Source: Muscardinus avellanarius
Taxonomy: Eukaryota; Chordata; Mammalia; Rodentia; Gliridae
Assembly (NCBI GenBank): GCA_963383645.1
Contig: OY726576.1
Span: forward strand, 14,991,486 to 15,055,485
DNA: 64,000 nucleotides
Reading direction: 5' to 3'
A model generated the notes under the pieces. The model made no database searches, was not told the DNA's origin, and saw nothing but the letters and a program-made list of their open reading frames with translations. The translations under genes were made by a program, and so were the position numbers. Of the stretch, positions 46,191 through 58,818 are shown piece after piece (position 1 is the first letter of the stretch; each line of letters starts with the position of its first letter).

Positions 46191-46252
46191 GAAAGCCCAG
46201 CAAGGCCTCCTCCATGTGCAGCCCTCCACCTGGTAGAGTGGAGTGTCATCGG

Positions 46253-46442
46253 GCATGGTAGCACACGCCTGTACTCCCAGGACTTGGGAGGCTGAGACAG
46301 AGGATCACAGGTTCAAGGACAGCCTCAGAAACCTAGTGAGACCCTTGGCAACCCAGTAAGACTCTGTTTCAAGATAAAATGGAGCTAAGGCCGTAGCTCA
46401 GAGGTAGAATGCCCCGGGTTCATCCCCAGCACCACAAAACAA
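46253..46442 (+). repeat. B1-dID SINE
   Basis: Dimer with a short linker (AAGATAAAATGGAGC). Confidence 0.88.
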
Positions 46443-49400
46443 AAAGCTCTGAGTCTCCATCCAAACCCCTGTTGCACTGGCTCAGCACCTCAGCTCTTAC
46501 TCAGGAGGCCGAGGCCTCCTTGGCCCCCAGCCCTGCCAGAGTCCTAGGAACTCGCAGCTCAGGCAGGGATCCGGGCGGTGCTGGTGCGGGAGGTGCCAGG
46601 GAAGCAGCCTTGATTTTGCCCCCAGCTGGGTCCTTGCAGCTCCCTCCGGGGTCCCCAGGAAGCCTCCAGGCCGATGGGTGGTCAACAGCCCGGACGGCCC
46701 TGGCAGTGATCTTGAGAAATGCCAGCCATGGCACCGTGAGGCCCACTGTGCACAGCCAGAGCGCACGCCTGGCTGTCACGTGACTGCGCACCACCCGGAG
46801 GCTCCTCTAAGGCCGTGTAGCCTTCTAGCGGCGTCCCTAGTTCTGGGCCTACACTGTACTCACACCCACCTCCCATCACACCGGCAAGCTTTGTCCATGG
46901 ACTTCAGTCAGACCCGGTTTCTCCAACAGTTTCCTGGTTCTAGATGGCGAAGGAGGGGGCCTCGCTCACGGCCACACTATGGGGGATGGCTGGGGAGACC
47001 AGGAAGCAGATGCGTGCCTGTGGGAGCGGGGCAGGGCTCCCAGAACTTGCTCCCTGGAAGCTGCTGTCCCAGGACCGCACGGTGGGTACCAGACACACTG
47101 GCCTGGTGTGCACTTGGCAGACCCCCCCCCCCCAAACAGCTGCACGACTCTCGGAGGACAGTGAGACCAAAAGGCGAGAGGAGACGGGTGCGGTGGGGGA
47201 CCAGGGGCACCTGCCATGGGCCCAAGCGTGGCACGAGGTACAACTCAGATGCTGCTCAGCGCCCCCTCCACCCAGCCCCCCTGACAGAGGGGACCCCGGT
47301 CGTCCTCAGACAGGAAGGTCTGGCTTGGCCCCGCCCAGCACCCCCAGCTTCCTCCTGGACTCCCCTCCAAGTGCCCACAGGCCCAGCCTTCCCGTCTCTC
47401 CTGCCTGCTCAGGCTCCAGCTGCCAGAATGTTCACAAGCGCCTCTGTCTCCCTCCCTCTCCTCCCTGCCTGTGGCCCCCACCCAGGCCCGCTAATTGGCC
47501 TCCCCAGCGCCCCACGGTTGCCACCCTGTCTGCCTCCTGTCCAGCTGGCCTGGCCCCAGGTGGTTCTCCCGGTGCAAAGGCTGGGCCCGCCCCTCTTTTG
47601 CGACACCTCTTGTCCTGGGGGGCAGCCCAACTCCTTATCCTTGCCAGAACTTCATGAAAGCCTCTTTGTCACCAAGTTCTCCCCCACCACCCGGTGGCCC
47701 CGACATGATGCTACCCTGAAGGGACCTGTGAGTCCTCATGTGCTCACCTCCTCTGCTAAGAACTCGGCGCTCACCGCATCTGCCCAGCCAACTCCTACTC
47801 ATCCATCAAAGCCCGGCTCTCCAGGGCCCCCTGGAAGGCTTTCCAGCGAGCTCCCTCTGCGGGCCAGGGGACTCTTTGTGCCCCGGCCCCTGTGAGTTTT
47901 GTGCATGGTCCTTCCTTTCCCGTTAGGCTGTGGGCTCCCGGATGGGGTTGGTGGGGTACAGGCTCTGGAGCCTCCTTCTGGATTTGAATCCAGAGTTCTG
48001 CGGTTGCCTGGCTGAGTATCGTTGTAGGAGGAAACTCCCTCCCACTCCGTGGGTCCGTGTTTTCATGTATAAAAGAAGCACTACCAGCTCCTGCGCGAGT
48101 TGTGCTGGGTGAAAAGAACCCAGGACACTTTGAACTGGGCGCAGGGTTTCTGGCCTGCTGAGGGGGGTCCTCCCCCGAGAAAGAGGCCAGATCTATGGCT
48201 CCCGAGGTCCAGGGCAGCGGCTGGGCAGCTCAAGTGTGCAGGCCTGCCAACCCGCAGGCCTGCATGGAGCTAGGGTGAGCTTTCTAGAAAGCTCTGGGGA
48301 CCCTATTCTGATGCAGGTGGTTTGCAACTGGACTCAGACTGCTGTTCTGGGGGGGGGGGGGCTTTGTCATGGAAACCGGCCTCCTGGGAGCAGCCCCTGG
48401 AGCCGCCCAGGGAGGCTGGGGATGTGGCGAGCAGGGGTCCAGGAGGCCTGGTTAACCCTGGCTTCCCTCCCCCTCCTCTGGGCCCCATTTCTCTTTCTGA
48501 GAAGCAGAGGTCCACTGCGAGGGTCGGGGGGGGGGAGGACCCCGGGGCGGGTCTGTCTGCAGAGCGCTGCTCTCCCTGAGCGGTTTGTTTTCTGTTGATG
48601 GATTCCAGCTCATGTTCGGGCCTGCACCTGCATACAAATGCCAAGAGGACCGGGCGGCCCTAGGATTGTCCTCGCCTGCTCTTAGCCGAGCACCAGGCTG
48701 AAGTTCCCAGCAGGCCTTGGAAGTGCCGGGGCCTCCTGCGAAGCTGGGACCACCATGCCGGTCCAGCTCCCTGGTTGTGGCCGGAAGCAGCCAGGCTGCG
48801 GGGCCCTTTGAGAGCCGCGTCCCCCGTGAGAGAGTAGCTGCCCGGAGGGCTTCAGGGAACTTGGAAGCCACTGGGACAATTGGTGGCTGTTTGGGGAGGG
48901 AGGTTGGCAGGGCCCTGGCCCTCGGCACTGAGCCCCTGCGAGGCCTCTGCCAAGCCCGGGCCTGGTTTCCCACTGCCTGCCAGCTCCGGGGGCTGGCAGA
49001 GGAGGCCCAGGGGAATTTGTGGCCCCTTCCCCAGAGTCTTCGCTGGTTGGGAGAAGAGGTAGGCGATTATCCACTCAAAGCCAGCTGTTCCGCACAGCCG
49101 CAGACATGCTCCGCAGAGGCCTTGCTATCTGCCAGGCTAGGGGCTGGACGCTTAGAGCCCAGCCCAGGGTCACCTTCTGCGGCTGCCAGGGATCCGCGGG
49201 CACCTGTGACTCTGGGTGGGGCCGGTCTAGTGCCTTGGCTCGGGGAGAACAGCTAGCAAAGCTGTCTCTAGGGGGGCTGGTGATGGTGGGAGGGAGAGAG
49301 ACACAACAGCCCAAGGGGCCTCGAGGGATGACCGGGGCGTCTCTAGCAGGCTGACCTGTGAGCAGCGGCAAGGCCCTAGAGAAGGGGCCCGAGGGAGCCT

Positions 49401-50079
49401 GTCCTGCAGCCGGGAAGTGGAGCTCAGAGAGGTGAGTCGATTTGCCCGAGGCCACACAGCTTGGTGACAGGAAGCACCGGAGGGAGACCCCCACTGCGAC
49501 ATCACAGCAGCTAAAATCACTTGACACCCAGGGCAGGTCACGCCTGTTCCTGGGCCATGTGGGCTCGCTGTCCCCCTCCCTGCCCCTGGCCACTCGGAAG
49601 CCAGGTCATCTCTAAGACCTCCATGGAGATCTGGAGTCTGACAGGGCCTGGGTTCGAATCTCAGCTTGGGCTCACTGAGGGCTTTTCTGAGCCTCGGTTT
49701 GATTCTCTGCAAACCGGGTCGGATTCTACCTACCTCAGAAGAAAGGAGCCACCCAAGATGTGGGGCGTGATGAGAGAACATGGTCCCTCGTCCCAGGCCC
49801 TCTGTGGTCCTCACACCTCGCAGCCCTTCCCTCCTGTGCTCCGGGGGGAGGCTGCTCCCCAGAGAAGCAGAGCCTGCCGGGCTGGGCCTCTGCGCAGAGC
49901 CTCCTGTCAGGGAGGGCCGAGGCTGCTGCAAAGCCTCATTTGGACGGCAGACGCTGGCATGGTCCTCTGTCCCCTCCCGGGGGCTCTCTCTGCCTCCCCT
50001 TCTGGCATCCATCACGTTATAATTCCTTGTTTAGCATCTGTCTGCTTCTCTGGGCTGCGTTCTCTCCCTCTCTGCTGGC

Positions 50080-50150
50080 CTTGTTCGTGGCTGGGTCCCC
50101 AGCACCGAGCAGCCTGCCTGGGGCGTAATGAATGTTCTTTGGGTAACAAG
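50080..50150 (+). repeat. L2-type relic
   Basis: TGGGTCCCCAGCACCGAGCA then GGGGCGTAATGAATGTTC resembles the L2 3' end. Confidence 0.45.
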
Positions 50151-51224
50151 CAGCCCTGCCGGCTGAGGCGCGGGGCGCTGCTGGAGCTGGGCTCAGCCCG
50201 CCCGAGGCTCGGGTCCTGGCACCGGGTCTCTCTCCTGTGATCCTGGCCAAGTCACAGTGTGCTCTTCAGAAAATGAGGTAGATGAGGAGGTGAGGCGGGT
50301 GCTGGAGACGCCTGTGAAGTGGATTCTCAGCAGAGGGACCCGCAGGAACGAGGGCAAGGAGATGGATGGGGAAGCTCCTTTGTTGAGGGGACCCCGGGTG
50401 CGCCATCCCCAGGGCAGTGTGGCTATGTGTGCCTCACGCTGCGTGTGAGTGTTTGAGGGTGTACGTGTGTGGAGAAAGCAGGATGCACAAAGGCAAAGGC
50501 CTTGCCCGTGTCCCTTGGGGCTGGTGACTGATAAGTCGGGTCTCCTCCTCTCTCCCCTCAAGGGCCCCTGCAGCTGGGACAGGAGACCCTGGAGCCCGGG
50601 AAGCCAGAAGTGAGACAGGACAGACCCCAGATGTCGAGGACCGGCATTCCCCGCCTCATTGGCCCCCATCCCCAGACCCAGGCTACCTAAATGTCCCCAC
50701 TCTGGCTCGACTCTGCTTGGTCAACAGACACCCCCCTCCGCCGGGGAATGCAAATGAAGTGCCTGGGGTCTCACACTCCTTTGCTGGATTTTGCCTCCCT
50801 TGCGACCCCCCACTCAATTTGCACATCACAGTGACAGGCAGTTCCCACACCATTCCCGGGAAGCCTGTGTCCTTAGGTCCTGTCCTTCTCAGGAGGTACA
50901 GGGCCGGGTGCTGGGCTTCCTGTGTCAGACCCAGGCCTGGAGGCTCAGAGGGGATCTCAAGCATCCTGAGATCTTCAGGTGGGTCTGGGACTCAGGCGCT
51001 GCAGAGTGAGCAGAAGACAGTGGCTCCCGCCTCCCTCCCTCCCTCCCTCCCTTCCTGGCAGGGGATCTGCAGCTCCTCTGCCAGGGTCAGGGGGTGTGCT
51101 GCTAGCTCAGGACGGGTGGCGGGCGTGCGTGTGCAGGTGTGTGTGTGCGCGTGCGTGTGCGCCGACCCCGCGCCTCTGCGAGAGGGAGCGCTATCAGGGA
51201 AATCGTTGGCTGGCCCTGCGTGGC

Positions 51225-51362
51225 TCAGGGTCGCGCAGCAAGCTGGCACTAGAATATTTCGAGCTGGCGGTAATGAAAGCAAACGGCAATTTGGCGCGTC
51301 TTCAGGCTTGAAAGCCGCAGCGCGGTGTTCAGTCATCGGCGGCATTACCCCGCGCTAATGGG
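51225..51362. promoter_or_regulatory. CpG-rich block with inverted TAAT sites
   Basis: Contrasts with its surroundings in having many CpGs together with homeodomain cores: GGTAATGAAA near 51269, then CATTA (51343-51347) and TAATG (51356-51360) as an inverted pair eight bases apart. It resembles a conserved non-coding element; conservation is untested. Confidence 0.3.
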
Positions 51363-51848
51363 GCTGCGGCTCCCGCCGGCCAGGGAGGGCAGGGCTCAGG
51401 AAGGTTAAGTGACTTGCCCGGCTTCACACCGCCCGTAATGGGGGGCATGGTCCAAGGTGCAGAGTCTGGCCTCTCCCCTCCCCCAAGGCCAGGCTGCTCC
51501 CCGGAATGGATCTTCTCTGCGCTTTCTCTGAGCGCCGGTTTCCATAGCAGCAGGGCCATTCCCGCACAATGGCTCCCCCATCTTCCTGGCTTCCCAGCTG
51601 TGGGGGCTGCAGGGTCCTGGGGGACCGCCTGGGTGCAGGTGGGAAGGGGCCCCAGGGCCGTTTGGATGGTGTGGTCCTGGGGTCCCCAGCCCTGACCAGA
51701 GGGGTCACTTTTTTTAATTGTTAGGCTCTGGAGTTGGGTCCTTTTTCAGGTAGAAAAAGTCAGGAGAGAAAGGAGAGAAGAAATATGGTACCACCAGGAA
51801 CAGAGACCGGGAAAGACAGAAACAAAAGAAATTAGACAAAAGCCAAAG

Positions 51849-51873
51849 CAAAAAAAAAAAAAAAAAAAAAAAA
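51849..51873 (+). repeat. Poly(A) run
   Basis: About 24 A bases with no SINE body attached. Confidence 0.9.
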
Positions 51874-52065
51874 GCCATGTTTAGCTTCCAGACAAATAAT
51901 TTTATCTTTGCAACATCGGGAAGTCGTTTCTGTCAACCCCCACTTTGGAGATGAAGACACAGAGGGCGAAGGTGGTAGTTCCCCAAGTGTAGTGAAGAAC
52001 CCACTGTCTCCCCCCGTGGGGCCCAAGCGGATGGACACCGACTGGCTAGGAATGCAGGTTCCCAG

Positions 52066-52272
52066 GCCAGGCATGGTGGCGCACGATCGTAATCCCAGCA
52101 TTCGGGAGGCTGAGACAGGAGGGTCGCGGTTTGCGGACAGCCTCTGCTACTTAGTGAGGCTCTTTGCAACTCAGTGAGACCTGTTTCAAAATAAAGAATA
52201 AAAAACAGAGCTGGGCATGTAGCTCGGAGGTAGAATGCCCCTAGGTTCCATCCCCAGTACCACAAAAAAACC
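52066..52272 (+). repeat. B1-dID SINE
   Basis: Full dimer, CCAGGCATGGTGGCGCACG to CCCCAGTACCACAAAAAAA. Confidence 0.92.
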
Positions 52273-53089
52273 AGAGTGCGGGTTCCCTGCCCCTGCCCCG
52301 GCCTGCAAAGCCTATCTCTAGAGTACTGCGGGACTCCTATTTGCGAGTTCCCAGGACCACTGTTCAGAGAGCAAAGTTTGTGGCTGTCACTGTCAGGATG
52401 GCCGCCCTGGGCCCTGCTTAAGTTTCTGCAGCACGTAAATGCAGAGCCAGGATTTAGGACCCAGAAGAGAGCGAGAAAGACAGGAAAGTGACAAAGAGAA
52501 GCCTTTCAAAGCAAGACAGACATGCCTCGGAAGAGATGGCAGTGAGAGAGAGAAAGAAGAAAGTCAGAGACGCTGGGGAACCACGCAGCTAGGAGAGGCG
52601 TAATCTGCTAGGATTAGAGAGAGCTTTTAGTGACTGCGGATGACTGTCACTCCAGACAGCGCCTCACTGTGCCCTCACGACAGCCCGAGGGGGTGGTCCT
52701 GTGGCTCCTGGTTTCGAGATGGGGAAACTGAGGCACGGAGAGGGAGGCCTAGCGCGGAGCACTGGGGGCCTGGCTTAGCAAGGGCCCAGGCACTCACCCC
52801 AGGCTGCCTTGTGAGCAGAAAGCTCAGGGTTCAAACCCATGCCCAAATCTTGGCTCCGCCATTTACTACCCGGGCGACCCTGGAAGTCTGTCTGTGCCTG
52901 TTTCCCCACCATCAACGGTGATATGAATACCTGCGTCAGAGGGTTTCTGGGAGATGCCCCAAGGAAAGTGCGTGGGGGAGGGGCTGGAAGTGTGGATCCG
53001 TGGTGGCGGCAAGCGCGCGCCTGCTAGGCGCGAGGTCCTGGAGTCCAGCCGAGCCCTGAGCCAAAACATTAAGAAGACCCAGTGTATGC

Positions 53090-53509
53090 CGCGCCGGCGG
53101 TGCACACTTGTGGTGCCAGCATCTGGGAGGCTGAGACAGGAGGATTGCGCAGGTTCGCAGCCAGCCTCAGCTACTTAGTGAGGCTCTCAGCAACTCAGTG
53201 AGACCCTGTTTCAAAATAAAGAATAAAAGTTAGGGCTGGGGTGTAGCTAGAAGGTAGAAAGCCTCTGGGTTCCATCCCCAGTACCACAGAAGGAGGAGGA
53301 GGAGAAGGAGAAGAAGGAGGAGGAAGAGGAGGAGAAGGAGGAGGAAGAGGAGGAGGAATAGGAGGAAGAGGAGGAGGAGGAGGAGGAAGAGGAGGAGAAA
53401 AAAGAGGAGGAGGAGGAAGAAGAAGAGGAAGAGGAGGAAAAGGAGGAGGAAGAGGAGGAGGAAGAGGAGGAAGAGGAGAAGGAGGAGGAGGAGGAAGAGG
53501 AGGAGGAAT

Positions 53510-53540
<31 letters not shown>

Positions 53541-53628
53541 GGAAAAAGAGGAGGAGGAGAAGGAGGAGGAGGAAGAAGAAGAGGAAGAGGAGGGAAAGGA
53601 GGAGGAGGAGGAGGAGGAGGAGGAGGAG
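53090..53628 (+). repeat. B1-dID SINE with 340-nt GGA/GAA tract as tail
   Basis: The dimer body (53090-53287) ends CCCCAGTACCACAG and runs directly into about 340 nt of pure purine GGA, GAA and GGAA units (53288-53628). Higher-order blocks recur within it: the GGAGGAATAGGAGGAAGAGG segment occurs near 53351 and again near 53501. Confidence 0.95.
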
Positions 53629-54305
53629 TCCTGGTGTAGTGCTTTTTCAGGAAGCACCTGAGAAGCCAGGAGTCAGGGGAGGTCCTCACAGACGGTGGGT
53701 TTCCTGGGGCCTCTTTGTCCTGATGTGGAAGTGGGGAAGGCGCCTGGGGAGTCCTCTTAGAACACAGAGTAACCTTCTAAACACAGTCACCCGCAGAGGA
53801 CAAACAGTGCCCCCCTAGCAGCCCTGCCTGCTGCCTTGGGAGTCACAAGCGACCCCCCAGGTCTGCTCAGCCCAGGGGCCATGGCGGCTCTGCTGAGCGC
53901 CGGCACGTCCCGGGCACCTGCCAGGTGTTCTGTGCATACCTCAGTCGCTTCCCGCTGCAGCCAGGGCACAGAGCCCGGCTCACCTGCACTGCAGGTGAGC
54001 GGGAAAGCCACCTGCCCAGCCATGCACCGGGGAACGTACAACCGGGGTCTCCACGCCCGCCCGCTTGGGCTGGGCTCTGGTCACCTTTGAGAAGCACTGC
54101 TGAGCATGGGCACCCGTGTCTTCCCTAGGCTGGAAGACAGTGGCCTTCTTCTTGTGCCATGTTCACAGCCGATGTTTAGGGAACATGGACGTTTCTGGCA
54201 GGGGCTCGTCACTCCCCTGCAGCCCTGTGGCAGGTGATCAGCTGCCCTCCTCGGTCCACCGGTCCAGCCCCTGTGCACAGATGTGGGGGTGTAGTGTGGT
54301 GGGCA

Positions 54306-54429
54306 CTCCCGAAGGGCTGGAGTCGTGCCTGTCTTGTTCATGGCCGCGTCCTCACAACCTAAAACAGTGCCCGGTGCACGGTGGGCGCCCAATTAAAGTA
54401 GGTGCTGGGCAAATAAAAATAGCCGGGGT
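54306..54429. repeat. Local 124-bp duplication, copy 1
   Basis: Matches 55258-55381 at 116 of 124 positions by eye, with no gap and a constant offset of 952. The core (AAAACAGTGCCCGGTGCACG) is L2-3'-like. Confidence 0.85.
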
Positions 54430-55257
54430 TAAGAGGCGAGCCTTCCTCTGGCGGTGGCGGGCAGCAGGGGTTCACCACTTCAATCCTGCGCTGGAGTCTG
54501 TATCTGAGATCGTGCTCTGCCAGGGTGGGGTCTGCTGTTTTCATTCTCATCTCAGATGATGAGTACGGAGGCACAGAGATTCCAAGCAGAGGATCGGAAC
54601 TCCGCACTTGGGTGCCCAGCTCTGGCTCCTAACTCCTTCCTGGTTCCCCGAGGAAGGGAGGGGTGGGCAGCTCGGGGCTCCTCCTCCGCTCTGGCTTCCT
54701 GGAGGAGTCTAGCCTGAGTCTCAGGCGGGGAGTGAGGCTGCCTGGTGTCGGGCACATGCTGGGGGGGTGTGTCAGAGCAGAGGCAGGCGAGGAGCAGCTG
54801 CCAGGGCATCTTGTCACCTGGGTTATGCTCTGTTAGTAAAATCAAAGCGAGGTCACGCCCCCTCCCGCGCTAGGAGCACTCGTGTGGCTCCCTGCTGCGT
54901 GCAGAGGAAACGCCAAGGCCTGCCAGAGGCCTGCGAGGCCCTGCCCTGGGTGACCCCCGGCCACTCGCCTGCAGCCAGCCTCCCCCGGCTCTCAGCTTCG
55001 GCAGCACGTTGGCAGAACATGCCAGTCACGCTCGCGTCCCTTCCCTGCCAGGCGCCTCTCCGAGGGGTCTACGGGGCCCCTTACCTTGCCACGTCCTTTT
55101 ATAGACAGGCCTTCCCTGACCATCCTGTCTAAAGCTGCAGCACCACACGCCTCCCTTTCCCCTTTCTGGGCTTAATTACGGCCCCTCCACAGCCCCGACG
55201 CCATCTGATATGCTGTGGTTTTTACGTGTTTAGCATCTGGCAGTCCCTAGGATAAGG

Positions 55258-55381
55258 CTCCCGAAGGGCTGGAGTCATGCCTGTTTTGTTCACGGCCGCG
55301 TCCTCACAACCTAAAACAGTGCCTGGTGCACGGTGGGCGCCTGATAAAAGTAGATGCTGGGCAAATAAAAATAGCCGGGGT
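55258..55381. repeat. Local 124-bp duplication, copy 2
   Basis: Partner of 54306-54429. Both copies end in AAATAAAAATAGCCGGGGT. Confidence 0.85.
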
Positions 55382-55927
55382 GATTTCATTCGATAACCGT
55401 CATTACTCTGCAAGAGTCTGTCCAGTTGATTTTGGAAATTAAGGCTCAGGAAAGGCCAAGGGCTGGCCAAAGGTCGCCTCGCTAGTGACAGGGTATGCTA
55501 GACACCCAGCGGTCCCGCAGAGGGCCCCTTGGGGCCTGCTCAGCGGGAGCCAGGCTCTGTCCCCTGGGCAGCTCAGGCCCAGTGACTGGTCCCTACAGGG
55601 TGGCCTGGCCACTCCAGCACCCTGAGCTCGGGTGGTGGGGGAGAGGGGGCCAGCTCTGTCCCAGCTGACAGCCCCAGGCAGTGTTGGAGACTCCACCACA
55701 GGCTGAACCATGTTGGAAAACACAGCACCTGTGCTTGTGTGTGGACACAGGGGATTTAAACCAGTAATTAAGCTCTAATGAGGTCACAAGGGCGAGCCTT
55801 CATCAATGTGACGATGTCCCTACTGGAAGAGATTAGGACACACACGCAGAAGGAAGACCTTGTAAGAACCCAAGAAGAAGACGGCCACCTGCCAGCCAGG
55901 GAGAGAAGCCTCAGATGGAGCTAACCC

Positions 55928-56272
55928 TGCCGGGCACGGTGGTGCAGGCCTGGGATCCGAGCACTGCAGAGGCTGAGATGGGAGGATAGCAGGTTCGAGG
56001 CCAGCCTCAGCAACTTACCAAGACCAACTTGGTGAGACCATGTTTTCAAATAAAGAATAAAATAGGGCTGGAGGAAGCCTGGCGTGGTGGCGCACGCTTG
56101 TAATCCCAGTACTTGGGAGGCTGAGACGGGAGGATCGCGGTTTTCAGACAGCCTCAGCTACTTAGTGAGGTCCTCCGCAACTTACTGAGAGCCTGTTTCA
56201 AAATAAAGAATAAAAAACAGATGTAGCTCAGAAGTAGAATGTCCCTGGGTTCCATCCCTGGTACCACAGAAA
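55928..56272 (+). repeat. Two B1-dID SINEs in tandem
   Basis: Diverged B1-like half with linker (55928-56074), then a second dimer (56079-56272). Confidence 0.87.
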
Positions 56273-56379
56273 AAATTAATGAGGAGTTTTTGTTTATGTT
56301 TGTTTATCTGTTGATATGAGTTATATTAGAAATGAAAACAGAGACACTGTAAACACACATTCCTTTAGCTGTCAACGCG

Positions 56380-56468
56380 ATAAGGCCTGGAGGGGGGAGG
56401 TGTGATCCGAGAATAAAACGCTTGCCTAGCACGCACGAGGCCTGGGCTCCACCCCCAGCACAGCCAAA
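56380..56468 (+). repeat. ID SINE
   Basis: ID monomer with CGCTTGCCTAGCACGCACGA then GGCCTGGGCTCCACCCCCAG. Confidence 0.8.
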
Positions 56469-56534
56469 AAGAACAGGGAAAAAAACAAAACAAAAACCCA
56501 AAAAAGCCACGAGGCCATCTTCCCATAAGCCTTT

Positions 56535-56685
56535 GGGATGAGTAATATTACCTTCATCCTATTTGATAGATGAGAAAAGTAAGGCTCAGAGACACTTCGC
56601 GGTCTCGGCTAATAAGTAACCAGAGCCAGGAATTGGAGCCAGGCATTCCGGCTCCAGAGCCCAAGTGATGAGCTACTTCCTGAAC
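56535..56685. repeat. MIR-like relic
   Basis: TTGATAGATGAGAAAAGTAA then GGCTCAGAGACAC and AACCAGAGCCAGGAATTGGA match MIR in reverse. Confidence 0.65.
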
Positions 56686-57100
56686 TAAGCTGCCCGGGCA
56701 GGTGGCTCCCGGGCCTGAGTTTGGACATTCTCTTGGGATCTTGGGCCAAATCCCCGCAGCCCGTCTACAGCACATAGCGCGGGGTGCGAGGAGTTAACCT
56801 TCCCCAAGATGTGTGAGAGGGAGGTTTTACCGCGGCACACAGACCTCCCACACCTACCTCCACACCCCGGGCAGGGGTGAGAAGTCTGCTCTCACAGCAC
56901 AAGACTTGGAAATGTTATTTCCTGAAGTGTCTCCTCACCCTGCCTCTGGGACGGGCTCCTTTGGAGAGGCAGCTTTGCCACCCTTCCCTCTGCAGAGTCT
57001 GGGACCAGCCAGGGGTGGGAGAGAACAGCACTCCCTGGCGTGTTTGGAGTAGGATAGGTCCTTGGTAGAATCTGCCCTGCCTCTGCAAACCTGACCCAGC

Positions 57101-57101
<1 letters not shown>

Positions 57102-57179
<78 letters not shown>

Positions 57180-57392
57180 AATGTATTATGTATGTAGTAC
57201 TGGGGATTGTACCCAAGGGCATTTGCTTCCAAGGAAAGCTCCCGGCCCTTTTTATTCTTTTATTTTAAAACAGACTTTCACTAAGTTGTTAAAAGTCTCT
57301 GCATTGCTGTGGCTAACCTCAAACCTGTGATCCTCCTGAATCAGCCTTCCAAGTATGGGGATTACAGGCGTGCACCACCACGCCCAACTCAC
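57102..57392 (-). repeat. B1-dID SINE with GT microsatellite tail
   Basis: A (GT)n run (57102-57179) abuts the 3' end of a reverse dimer (57189-57392). Confidence 0.92.
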
Positions 57393-58360
57393 TGTGTCTT
57401 CATTCAGCTCGCTTTAGCTGTCTGGATTGGACACTGCCTGAGGACCTCCAGTCAGAATGTCACATCTGGTCAGATTGCAAATTTGAGCCATCAATATTTA
57501 TTGAGATCTCACCATGTTCCTGGCACTTAACCAGATACCCGGGCCACAGTCCAGTACAGGAAGACGAGGACGCATCATCTGGGAAGCTTGTGGTCCACAT
57601 GAGAAGACAGGGGCACGGAAGGTCTACGCAAGCACACAACAGGAGCCCAGTAACCGTGCTCGGTCCCATGGAAAGCTGAGGGGTCCTGCTTGGCGCTCCA
57701 AGGTGCCACCTGATTAAACTAGTCGAGGCAGAATCGCGGCTGTCACAGCTCCTACTTCTCTGGGGCCCAGCACAATCAGTGTTTATTTACCATGCATGTC
57801 ACAGTTTAACATGGTGGACTCCTCACGGACATCTAGGGGCCCAGGCTCTTCCCCCCGGTGGCTCTGACATCCCTTGGGGTCTCGGGTCCTATCCTACAGA
57901 AGAGGACAGGAGAAGAGAGGGCACAGAAGACCACAGGGTTGAGTTTTAGGGCAGGCCGTGCTAAGAACTCATGACCAAACCCCTGCTCTAGTGGGGACAC
58001 AGACAGAGACCCTGGAGTGAAGGACATGGTGTCAGCACCCACATTTCTCCAGGATAAACTCAGTGGAGAACAGATGATTTTCCTAAACAAGGAGGGGGCC
58101 TAGGAAGAGGGCACAGATTCTGAATGGCTGCAAACTGCTAGCCAGGAGCTGTCCACCGCAACACGGGCGTCAGGATGACTTCAGCTTTGGTTGACAAAAA
58201 TCCATCTCAAGCCATTTAAGGAAAACGGGGAATGGATTGTTTCTGGTCTAGGAGACAATTCCTCACACACAAAATTTAAAAAAAAAAGGGGGGGGCATAG
58301 AAAAACCTTGAAGAAAAAAAAAACAGGTGGCTAATATCTTTAAGAATCGCTCATTTTTAG

Positions 58361-58562
58361 CCGGGCGTGGTGGTGCACACTTGTAACTCAGCATTTGGGA
58401 GGCTGAGACGGGAGGATCACAGTTCATAGCCAGCCTCAGCTACTTAGTGAGGCCCTGTTTCAAAATAAAAGAATAAAAAATTAGGGCAAGGGGTGCAGCT
58501 CGGAGGTAGAATGCCCCTGGGTTCCATCCCCAGACCTGCACAAAAAAAAAAAAAAAAAAAAA
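58361..58562 (+). repeat. B1-dID SINE
   Basis: Full dimer with a pure A tail of about 20 nt. Confidence 0.93.
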
Positions 58563-58602
58563 TTGCCAATTTTTAGGAGCCAGATATAGACCGTGGTTTT
58601 TT

Positions 58603-58818
58603 GTTTGTTTTTTGTAGTACTGGGGATGGAACCCAGGGACATTTCCACCTCTGAGCTAAACCCCCAGGCCTAGTTTTTATTCTCCATTTTGAAACAGGGT
58701 CTCACTGAGTTGCAAAGATCCTCACTAAGTAGCTGAGGCTGTCCTCTAACTGTGAGCCTCCAGTCTTAGCCTCCCAAATGCTGGGATGACAAGCGTGCGC
58801 CACCAGGCCCGGCTTGAG
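58603..58818 (-). repeat. B1-dID SINE
   Basis: Reverse dimer 40 nt from a forward one, so the pair can form a long hairpin in RNA. Confidence 0.92.

Noticed and set aside
46678..47895. 405-codon open frame on the + strand, the longest outside low-complexity DNA
   Set aside because: Proline, serine and cysteine composition follows GC content; no domain is recognised; overlapping frames on both strands are equally open; nothing supports splicing.
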